This document shows positions 1-4,708 of a stretch of DNA of 6,383 nt, in pieces. The position numbers and the translations under genes were made by a program. Below the pieces are notes generated by a model, which was given only the letters and a program-made list of their open reading frames with translations, was not told the origin of the DNA and did not search any database. Every line of letters starts with the position of its first letter. Position 1 is the first letter of the stretch. The DNA comes from an uncultured Flavobacteriales bacterium (lineage in GTDB: Bacteria; Bacteroidota; Bacteroidia; Flavobacteriales; Crocinitomicaceae), in contig CAMLET010000201.1 in the NCBI GenBank assembly GCA_946479125.1, forward strand, positions 1-6,383, written 5' to 3'.

Positions 1-501
1 GCTCCAGCCAAATTGCTTTACGTCAGCTCGAAATTCTTCGCGATGCTGGTCAATTGCTGAGATAACTGAATCGAAACTGAAGATGAAATCGATCATTACG
101 ATTTGCATTACCACTGCACTCAAACGTGTTTTCTTCTTTTTAGAACCATGCTCTTCATTTCCTTTAACACTAGAGCTCATTTCCCCAACCGACTTGTAGA
201 TCAGGAACAATCCACCAATAAGAAGAACCAAGCTATGACCTGTAAATCCTTGTCCGTAAATGGTGAATAACGGATGTTTATCTAAAGTCATGATCCAAGA
301 AACAATGGATAACAATACAATACGGATAATTAAAGCCAAACTCAATCCCAAAATACGTGCTTTACGCTGATCTTGTTTTACCAGTTTATCGGTAATGATT
401 GAAATGAAAATGATATTGTCGATACCGAGCACAATCTCCAAAAGAGTTAATACTACTAAATAAAAGATGCCGACACCGGTCGTTAAAATATGAAAATCCA
501 C
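1..501 (-). CDS. TerC-family integral membrane protein, C-terminus beyond window
   Basis: This is a partial gene with 167 residues visible; it runs off the window at position 1. The protein is hydrophobic and polytopic. The first helix carries LEIVLGIDNIIFIS (residues 21-34) and the last visible helix carries DFIFSFDSVISAI (138-150). These are the paired acidic signatures of the TerC family (E22/D28 and D138/D144), which is associated with tellurium resistance and, in several bacteria, manganese export. A lysine-rich loop (about 113-125, including KKKK) separates the two halves and is probably cytoplasmic. I chose GTG at 501 because an in-frame TAG lies two codons upstream (a TTA codon and an AAA codon intervene), the residues before the first signature would be lost with any later start, and a promoter lies just upstream. 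After the second signature, residues 151-167 are unusually hydrophilic (DQHREEFRADVKQFGWS), probably an enlarged extracytoplasmic loop. The family call is firm; the transported substrate is unknown. Confidence 0.88.
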   Translation of the reverse strand, partial: MDFHILTTGVGIFYLVVLTLLEIVLGIDNIIFISIITDKLVKQDQRKARILGLSLALIIRIVLLSIVSWIMTLDKHPLFTIYGQGFTGHSLVLLIGGLFLIYKSVGEMSSSVKGNEEHGSKKKKTRLSAVVMQIVMIDFIFSFDSVISAIDQHREEFRADVKQFGWS

Positions 502-518
502 TAATTTCTAATTTTGGA

Positions 519-547
519 CAAAGTTAATAGGGGTAGACAAAAAACAA
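519..547 (-). promoter_or_regulatory. Predicted Bacteroidota-type promoter of the TerC-family gene
   Basis: Read on the minus strand, TAACTTTG (526-519) is an exact match to the TAnnTTTG -7 consensus of Bacteroidota. A TTG at 547-545 lies 18 bp further upstream and fits the -33 element. The expected transcript would start near 515-512, giving a leader of only about 11-14 nt before the GTG at 501. No clear ribosome binding site is present, as is usual in this phylum. Confidence 0.5.
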
Positions 548-701
548 TGCGTTTTAAGGATTATTGACAAGAATAATTCAGATACACTGTTCTAAAATGA
601 ACCAAAAGTTAATTTTTCGGCAAATCCTTTTTTATTTGGCTGAGATTCCTTTAATTTGGAATACAAAACCTGATACCTGTTTCGGCGGGTTTCAAACCAA
701 T

Positions 702-756
702 AGAGAGAGCTTGATCTGTTTTTCGTAGTAGTTTTTACAGTTCAGGCTCTTTTTTT
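702..756 (+). terminator. Plus-strand intrinsic terminator-like hairpin with no obvious gene
   Basis: The arm 706-718 (AGAGCTTGATCTG) pairs with 738-750 (CAGTTCAGGCTCT). There is one T-T mismatch and one G-U pair, and weaker A-T/G-U pairs extend outward to 702/754. The loop is 19 nt. A run of seven T follows at 750-756, partly shared with the extended stem. On the minus strand the hairpin would be followed by TCTCTCTATT, without a U-tract, so the signal is directional. No plus-strand gene upstream accounts for it. The sequence pattern is clear; whether it functions is uncertain because of the large loop. Confidence 0.5.
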
Positions 757-778
757 ATCTCGACTACGCTCGATAACC
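756..778. repeat. Intergenic repeat copy 1 (CTCGACTACGCTCGAT type)
   Basis: This 23-bp segment recurs at 880-902 with a single substitution (A versus C in CTCGACTNCGCTCGAT). It is itself an imperfect palindrome built on TCGA ends. From memory, short elements of the form TCTCGACTTCGCTCGA are scattered between genes in many Bacteroidota genomes. It lies directly after the T-run of the plus-strand hairpin. Confidence 0.6.
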
Positions 779-816
779 TTCACCTCAGACCTCTAAGATA
801 GATCCCTACTCATTCC

Positions 817-831
817 CGCAAAGACGCAAAA
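817..831. repeat. CGCAAAG-type short direct repeat
   Basis: CGCAAAG (817-823) is followed after one base by CGCAAAA (825-831). Runs of CGCAAAG separated by single bases are, as I recall, a common decaying intergenic motif in Bacteroidota. No function is known to me. Its presence among the other repeats supports reading this stretch as accumulated repeat debris rather than a gene. Confidence 0.4.
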
Positions 832-851
832 AGAGTCGCGTGTCCTTTCCA

Positions 852-956
852 ACAGATGCACAGATTTTTATGGCACTTATATCTCGACTCCGCTCGATAA
901 CCGCCAGTCGCCATTTAATCGAGACCGGTAGGCTCGCTCTTAATCTGCGCATCTGT
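852..956. repeat. Inverted repeat pair ACAGATGCNCAGATT
   Basis: ACAGATGCACAGATT at 852-866 and AATCTGCGCATCTGT at 942-956 are inverted copies matching at 14 of 15 positions. They enclose 75 bp that includes repeat copy 2 (880-902) and the related ATCGAGACC/GGCTCGCTC sequence at 918-939. The arrangement could form a long hairpin or be the remnant ends of a small repeat element. Confidence 0.5.
880..902. repeat. Intergenic repeat copy 2 (CTCGACTCCGCTCGAT type)
   Basis: This is the second copy of the 23-bp element at 756-778, identical at 22 of 23 positions and in the same orientation, 124 bp downstream. It lies between the arms of the ACAGATGC inverted repeat. Confidence 0.6.
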
Positions 957-975
957 GGGCAACTATACTCCGGGG

Positions 976-998
976 AAATAAACATCGGTTAACCGATG
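976..998 (-). terminator. Likely transcription terminator of menD
   Basis: A perfect 16-bp palindrome, CATCGGTTAACCGATG (983-998), begins 12 nt after the menD stop codon. On the minus strand it is followed by TTTATTT (982-976). The hairpin has a 6-bp stem with a TTAA loop, or 8 bp with none. An AAATAAA at the menD stop could pair with the TTTATTT tail and lengthen the structure. The position fits the end of the men transcript. The U-tract is interrupted, so confidence is moderate. Confidence 0.5.
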
Positions 999-1010
999 CA
1001 AGTCGGGGAT

Positions 1011-2696
1011 TTATTTTTGGGCTAATTGTTCGAAGTAAGATTTCAAGATGGCGCTGTTCTGAATTCCTGTTGTGTGGACTTCCAACACTTTGGCTTTTTT
1101 GTTTGAGGAATCTAAAAACTTTTGTAGCTCTGTTTCCAACTCATTTTGGTTAGAGGCAGATGAATAAGCGACATTAAATCCTTCACAGATCTTCTGTGCA
1201 TTATAATTGTGTTCTGCTACAAAAATCTTTGACAACTGGTTCGTGGATGATGGTCCAGGAATAATATTGAAAATATCACCGCCGCCGTTGTTCACGATAA
1301 TCACTCTCAGGTTTTCAGGAACATGTGCATTCCACAGCGCATTTGAATCATAGAAGAATGATAGATCACCAGTCACTAAAACATGTAATGAGTTTGAATC
1401 GATTATTGCAGCTCCCGCAGCCGTTGATGTACAACCATCGATTCCACTTGTTCCACGATTGCAATACACTTCTCCTTTGAACAAGTTCGGGAACAATAAT
1501 CCATAGCGAACCATTGAACTATTGGAAAAATGAAGCTTTGAGGGCGAATTAATTGACTTCATAATGGTTTCTACCACTTTGAAATCGGAAAACGGAACTT
1601 CTTCCGCATATTTCTGGTGTTTAACAAGCATTTCCGTTTTTGCGTCCGACCATAATTTCCCAAAAGCACTCATTTCGGTTTGAGAAGTCGTTTCATGGAA
1701 GAAATTGAGGAAATCCTGCAATTCAATATCAAGTGAAATTCGTAAACCCTGAAAAACATCTGCAAAGGCAAACTGTTGGTCAACTGCAATAACTGCTGCA
1801 CCAGAATCGCGAAGGTATTTTTTGATGCGTTTTGAAATGATCGTTCCACCAACCTGAATTACTAAATCTGGTTTATATGCCGGATCTGCACCAACTATTG
1901 CTAAAACAGAATCGATGGGTTCAATTACGTTTTCAGCATGTAGGTTACTGGTATGCTCAACCAAAATGGCCACTTTTTCTTCTTCAGCAAGTTGAATCAG
2001 TATGTTATCGATCTCAGGGTTTTTGTCTTTTTGCCCAACAACCACCATACATTTTTTCGACTTCTTAACTTGTTCAGAAATTTCAGTCTTAGCTATAGTG
2101 CTCAATTGTTTTTTCGGAGGAAATTGCTTCACCAGAACAGCATCATACTTACCAGTTGTTTCTACTTGTTCATACAAAGGTTCTGTAAATGGAATATTGA
2201 TATGAACAGGGCCTTTCTTAACCTCAGCTTTTTGCAATAATTCAGAAATTCTCAATTGTGCCTGCCACTTTTTATCAGCATTGAAGAACTGAACCAAATG
2301 GTAGAAATCAAGCACGTGTGTTCCAAAAGCGTTTTGCTGACGTATCGTTTGTCCATCACCATGATCGATCCATTCTGTTGGTCGATCTGCAGTTAAAACC
2401 ACCAATGGTATTTGCTGATAAAACGCCTCAACAACAGCTGGAAAATAATTCAAAGGAGCAGAACCTGAAGTACAGGCAATTGCAACCGGTTTTTTAAGTT
2501 GCTGCGCCATTCCAATTGCATAGAAAGCAGCACTTCGTTCGTCGGTAATCACAAAAACAGTAAAGAAAGGATCTTCGTCAAAAGCAATGGTCAAAGGGGC
2601 ATTCCTAGATCCCGGAGAAAGTACAATGTGCGTAATATTGGATTGTTTCATCAACTCCACCAAGAGTTGCACTTCTTCTTTAGCGCTTGTAATCAT
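1011..2696 (-). CDS. menD: SEPHCHC synthase (2-succinyl-5-enolpyruvyl-6-hydroxy-3-cyclohexene-1-carboxylate synthase)
   Basis: This 561-residue, full-length, ThDP- and Mg-dependent enzyme joins isochorismate and 2-oxoglutarate, releasing CO2 and giving SEPHCHC in menaquinone synthesis. It is cytoplasmic. The N-terminal pyrimidine-binding domain shows LSPGSRNAPLTIAF (26-39), the activating glutamate in TDERSAAF (E53), SGSAPLNYFPAVVEA (77-91) and the MenD-typical LTADRPTEW with DHGDGQTIRQ (101-120). The C-terminal ThDP/Mg domain shows NRGTSGIDGCTSTAAG (413-428) and GD at 443-444, spaced to NNGGGDIF (469-476). All expected motifs are present. The ATG at 2696 gives the normal N-terminus and lies just below a promoter-like element. 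It follows isochorismate synthase on the same strand, with the small S23 gene in between; the MenF product is the MenD substrate. No frameshift is seen. Confidence 0.96.
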   Translation of the reverse strand: MITSAKEEVQLLVELMKQSNITHIVLSPGSRNAPLTIAFDEDPFFTVFVITDERSAAFYAIGMAQQLKKPVAIACTSGSAPLNYFPAVVEAFYQQIPLVVLTADRPTEWIDHGDGQTIRQQNAFGTHVLDFYHLVQFFNADKKWQAQLRISELLQKAEVKKGPVHINIPFTEPLYEQVETTGKYDAVLVKQFPPKKQLSTIAKTEISEQVKKSKKCMVVVGQKDKNPEIDNILIQLAEEEKVAILVEHTSNLHAENVIEPIDSVLAIVGADPAYKPDLVIQVGGTIISKRIKKYLRDSGAAVIAVDQQFAFADVFQGLRISLDIELQDFLNFFHETTSQTEMSAFGKLWSDAKTEMLVKHQKYAEEVPFSDFKVVETIMKSINSPSKLHFSNSSMVRYGLLFPNLFKGEVYCNRGTSGIDGCTSTAAGAAIIDSNSLHVLVTGDLSFFYDSNALWNAHVPENLRVIIVNNGGGDIFNIIPGPSSTNQLSKIFVAEHNYNAQKICEGFNVAYSSASNQNELETELQKFLDSSNKKAKVLEVHTTGIQNSAILKSYFEQLAQK

Positions 2697-2700
2697 GATC

Positions 2701-2733
2701 TAAAGTTAGGAATTGAAACTAGAATAACTCAAA
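2701..2733 (-). promoter_or_regulatory. Predicted menD promoter, overlapping the repeat arm of the S23 cassette
   Basis: On the minus strand, TAACTTTA (2708-2701) matches the Bacteroidota -7 consensus TAnnTTTG at all but the last base. A TTTG (2733-2730) lies 21 bp upstream, within the usual spacer range for the -33 element. The -7 box ends only 4 nt before the menD ATG, so a transcript from here would be leaderless or nearly so. The TTTG overlaps the outermost repeat of the inverted arm, so an insertion there could have created or altered this promoter. Confidence 0.4.
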
Positions 2734-2763
2734 TGTTAAATGCTAAAATGTTAAATGCCAAAA
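2731..2763 (+). repeat. Left repeat arm flanking the S23 gene
   Basis: Two 15-bp tandem units, AAATGTTAAATGCTA (2731-2745) and AAATGTTAAATGCCA (2746-2760), differ at one base and are followed by AAATCAG. The arm is the inverse of sequences on the far side of the S23 gene. AAAATGTTAAATG (2745-2757) matches the reverse complement of 3208-3220 exactly (13 bp). TAAATGCCAAAA (2752-2763) matches the reverse complement of 3244-3255 exactly (12 bp). Confidence 0.75.
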
Positions 2764-2770
2764 TCAGAAA

Positions 2771-3133
2771 TTACGCTCTAGAAGGGTTTGCTTTAGCTTT
2801 AACCAGTATCGAACTTATAATTCTCATTATTTCATTTGCTTCCTTAATCAACTCATCAATACCGTCGATTTCTACATCGATGAAATTTTTCATAAGCTCT
2901 AACCAATAAATAGTTTCATCACATTCCTTTTGAGAAAGAGTCAGCTTATAAATGAAGTCTTTTTTACTTATTGCATTTTTTCCCTCTCTCAAATTAGCAC
3001 CAACAGAAGTAGAGGATCTAGATAATTGTTTGGTTATAATGCACTCTCTATGTGTCTCAGCCACTTTTTTACACATTCTTAATGTTTGTAGCGCAAAGAA
3101 AAATGCTCTTGTGTGTATTTCGTAATGTTTCAT
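2771..3133 (-). CDS. Four-helix-bundle protein, S23/IVP family
   Basis: This small protein of 120 residues belongs to the four-helix-bundle family first found in the intervening sequences of 23S rRNA genes and related to the Avd accessory protein of diversity-generating retroelements. The family signature is clear: KQLSRSSTSVGANLREG (35-51), then KKDFIYKLTLSQKE (57-70) and ETIYWLELM (73-81). The remainder is helical, and no signal peptide or membrane segment is present. No molecular function is established for stand-alone members. The gene interrupts the spacing between isochorismate synthase and menD and is bracketed by inverted repeat clusters, so it is probably a passenger rather than a menaquinone gene. 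It appears intact, with no stop or frameshift. The ATG at 3133 gives the usual family N-terminus. Confidence 0.9.
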   Translation of the reverse strand: MKHYEIHTRAFFFALQTLRMCKKVAETHRECIITKQLSRSSTSVGANLREGKNAISKKDFIYKLTLSQKECDETIYWLELMKNFIDVEIDGIDELIKEANEIMRIISSILVKAKANPSRA

Positions 3134-3151
3134 AAATAGTCGTTTTCCTAT

Positions 3152-3180
3152 TTAAGTTAGTGAAAAACATCATTTGAAAG
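3152..3180 (-). promoter_or_regulatory. Possible weak promoter of the S23 gene
   Basis: TAACTTAA (3159-3152, minus strand) is a partial match to TAnnTTTG, located 18 bp before the ATG. A TTTC 16 bp further upstream could be a poor -33 element. The gene may instead be read through from menF. This is a low-confidence call. Confidence 0.25.
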
Positions 3181-3207
3181 TCACATTTTACAGAAAACAC
3201 ACTGATT

Positions 3208-3255
3208 CATTTAACATTTTGACATTAAATCATTTAACATCTTTTTTGGCATTTA
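3208..3255 (-). repeat. Right repeat arm flanking the S23 gene
   Basis: CATTTAACAT occurs at 3208-3217 and 3231-3240, 23 bp apart. A shortened variant (CATTAAAT) lies between them and TTTTGGCATTTA at 3244-3255. All are reverse complements of the ATGTTAAATG and TAAATGCCAAAA motifs in the left arm. The arm ends within four bases of the menF stop codon. Confidence 0.75.
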
Positions 3256-3259
3256 GACT

Positions 3260-4225
3260 TTACTTGAACACTTTCAACAACGTATTTGCCTTATGCTCGG
3301 TTTCTTCCCATTCTTTTTCGGGAATAGAGTCTTTGGTATAACCGCCGCCAACATACAGATAAGCTGCATTTTCAAAAAGCTGAGCACAACGAAGATTTAC
3401 GTACAGCTCTGTTCTTTCCTTACTCACCCAACCAAACATTCCAGCATACATTTCGCGTTCGTGCATTTCTCTTGAAAGCAATAGATCTAACGAAGCAATT
3501 CTGGGAGTTCCGCAAACTGCAGGTGTTGGATGCAGATCCAAAGCAAAATTCCATGCTTTTTGAGGTTCACCTTGAGCTGAAATCGGCGTATACAAATGTT
3601 TTACCGGTCCGGCAATTTTCTCTCTGGTTTCTTCAATTTGAATATCAGCTGCGTCAGAACGTTTTAAAGCTTCAACAACTGCATCAATAACGTATTGATG
3701 TTCCAACATTTCTTTTTCTTCCCAGGCTTCTTGAGTTACAGAACTTCTTGTTCCAGCAAGCGCCATGGTATTCCATTGATCGTCTACGGTATTTAACAAC
3801 AACTCTGGGGTTGCACCAAACCATGTCCCGAAAAATTTAGAACTTACCAAATAACAACACGCATTCGGATACATTTCACAAGCACGATTGAAAGCCACTA
3901 TTGCATCTTTACTATCAAACTGATGTTTCTTAACTCTGCTGTAAACTGCCTTATCGACACCCATAATTGGAAAACCATTTAGCAGAGCATTTGCTTCCAG
4001 AATATAATCACGAGGCGAAATAACGTAAGGTTCGTTTTCCTTGAAATGGAATTCGAAATCGGCTTTTTCTGCTAAATCAGAAAGTTCTAGTGCGTATATT
4101 CTCGAGTGCGTAAAATCTGAAAAGACAAAGCCTTCGAAATCGTTTGCAACTGTTACCTGTTTAAACTCGCCCCTAAAATGTTGAACGGGCTTACCGGGTA
4201 ATCGTATGATCAGATGTTCACTCAT
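3260..4225 (-). CDS. menF: Isochorismate synthase (chorismate-binding enzyme)
   Basis: This 321-residue enzyme of the chorismate-binding (MenF/EntC/PabB) fold converts chorismate to isochorismate, the entry step of menaquinone synthesis. Visible landmarks are the lysine of KAVYSR (K92, at the catalytic-lysine position of isochorismate synthases), GATPE (137-141), ALAGTR (155-160), EEKEMLEHQYVID (169-181), PTPAVCGTP (233-241), HEREMYAGMFGW (255-266) and the C-terminal GGGY with EWEETEHK (293-312). It is shorter at the N-terminus than E. coli MenF, as is common in Bacteroidota. I chose the ATG at 4225 because it overlaps the TGA of the thioesterase gene in an ATGA. The frame stays open further upstream, but those residues are only the other gene read out of frame. 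menI before it and menD after it favour menaquinone over siderophore synthesis. EntC activity is the main alternative. Confidence 0.92.
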   Translation of the reverse strand: MSEHLIIRLPGKPVQHFRGEFKQVTVANDFEGFVFSDFTHSRIYALELSDLAEKADFEFHFKENEPYVISPRDYILEANALLNGFPIMGVDKAVYSRVKKHQFDSKDAIVAFNRACEMYPNACCYLVSSKFFGTWFGATPELLLNTVDDQWNTMALAGTRSSVTQEAWEEKEMLEHQYVIDAVVEALKRSDAADIQIEETREKIAGPVKHLYTPISAQGEPQKAWNFALDLHPTPAVCGTPRIASLDLLLSREMHEREMYAGMFGWVSKERTELYVNLRCAQLFENAAYLYVGGGYTKDSIPEKEWEETEHKANTLLKVFK

Positions 4226-4653
4226 TTTACCGGAACAACCATGATTGTTAGTCGACCAGTACAAACCATCGCATTTGTGGTTTGATCGAAAATATCCACC
4301 TGCCAAAGATGTGTCCGTTTTCCGGCATGAACAATTTTTCCAATTGCTTTCACAGAGCCACTTTTCACTCCACCAACATGATTTGCATTGATCTCAATTC
4401 CAACAGGAGCTTCTTTCGACAAATCCAAAAGCAAAGTTGAACCCATAGAACCAATTGATTCGATCAAAGCAGCACTTGCTCCGCCATGCAATAATCCCAT
4501 TGGCTGGTGAGTTCTGTGATCGACAGGCATAGTTGCAACAACATAATCGTCACCAACTTCTACACATTCAATCCCCAACTGCTCCATGAGCGTGTTCTTG
4601 TTAAACGCATTCAATTTTTCAATCGGGACTGCTTTCAGTTTTGGTTTGTTCAT
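4222..4653 (-). CDS. menI: 1,4-dihydroxy-2-naphthoyl-CoA thioesterase, hotdog fold
   Basis: This 143-residue hotdog-fold thioesterase of the PaaI/YdiI type is predicted to release 1,4-dihydroxy-2-naphthoate from its CoA ester, a late step in menaquinone synthesis. It closely resembles E. coli MenI (YdiI) through MPVDHRTHQPMGLLHGGASA and the following LIES.GSM (42-70). Gln50, His56 and Glu65 sit at the positions of the YdiI active-site Gln48, His54 and catalytic Glu63, with a constant offset of two. The adjoining isochorismate synthase gene starts inside its stop codon (ATGA, 4225-4222), so the two are probably translationally coupled. The ATG at 4653 gives the family-length N-terminus and lies just below an exact TAnnTTTG box. 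Alternative hotdog substrates such as phenylacetyl-type thioesters are less likely given the neighbours. Confidence 0.88.
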   Translation of the reverse strand: MNKPKLKAVPIEKLNAFNKNTLMEQLGIECVEVGDDYVVATMPVDHRTHQPMGLLHGGASAALIESIGSMGSTLLLDLSKEAPVGIEINANHVGGVKSGSVKAIGKIVHAGKRTHLWQVDIFDQTTNAMVCTGRLTIMVVPVK

Positions 4654-4657
4654 GGTA

Positions 4658-4665
4658 CAAAATTA
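4658..4665 (-). promoter_or_regulatory. Predicted -7 promoter element of the menI-menF unit
   Basis: TAATTTTG on the minus strand (4665-4658) is an exact TAnnTTTG match, ending 4 nt before the menI ATG and implying a leaderless or nearly leaderless mRNA. No good -33 TTTG is found at the usual distance. A perfect 10-bp palindrome, ATTCGCGAAT (4681-4690), occupies that region and might be a regulator site. Confidence 0.45.
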
Positions 4666-4708
4666 CAAACCACGCTTTTGATTCGCGAATTATTAGGTGA
4701 GAATAACG

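Larger units (their letters stand above)
502..1010. other. Long intergenic region without a convincing gene
   Basis: About 500 bp separate the menD stop from the TerC-family start. In order along the plus strand it holds the TerC promoter (519-547), a stretch able to form several hairpins (640-692), a plus-strand terminator-like hairpin (702-756), degenerate intergenic repeats (756-956), and the hairpin after menD (976-998). The only open frame I noticed is a 43-codon one at 597-728 on the plus strand, which I do not trust as a gene. The region reads as a mixture of regulatory sequence and decayed repeats. Confidence 0.7.
2731..3255. mobile_element. Putative S23 gene cassette bounded by inverted repeats
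   Basis: The S23 gene and its flanking repeats form a compact unit of about 525 bp. The right end begins four bases after the menF stop codon and the left end lies 34 bp before the menD start, so the unit fills the gap between two genes that act consecutively. The arms share exact inverted matches of 13 and 12 bp. No transposase is encoded and I see no clear target-site duplication, so movement in trans, or another origin of the repeats, is an inference. In RNA the arms could pair and enclose the whole coding sequence. Confidence 0.4.

Noticed and set aside
640..692. Possible TPP riboswitch on the plus strand: CTGAGA at 640-645 and AACCTGAT at 667-674 at plausible spacing.
   Set aside because: The third conserved block (the GCG.AGGGA region after the P4/P5 stems) is missing, the P2 5' strand that should pair with ATTCC is not found upstream, and no thiamine gene lies downstream on the plus strand. 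Only two short motifs match.
597..728. A 43-codon open frame on the plus strand beginning MNQKLIFRQIL and ending inside the loop of the plus-strand hairpin.
   Set aside because: The length is within chance expectation, there is no recognisable motif or convincing promoter, and the overlap with predicted RNA hairpins argues against translation.
2731..2763. Repeat arm considered as the start of a CRISPR array.
   Set aside because: Only two tandem 15-bp units with no spacers, and the matching copies are inverted on the other side of a gene.
2499..2909. Plus-strand open frame of about 136 codons across the menD start and the S23 gene.
   Set aside because: It is antisense to two well-supported genes, has no family features, and reads through the repeat arm (NAKMLNAK), which shows it is a by-product.
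2697..3259. Target-site duplication at the ends of the S23 cassette.
   Set aside because: The bases just outside the arms (ACTC side and GACTT side) show no convincing direct repeat, so I do not claim one.
4226..4306. N-terminal extension of isochorismate synthase by 27 residues to an upstream ATG.
   Set aside because: The extra residues are the menI C-terminal coding sequence read in another frame and do not resemble the family. The ATG at 4225 forms a classic ATGA overlap and gives the expected start.
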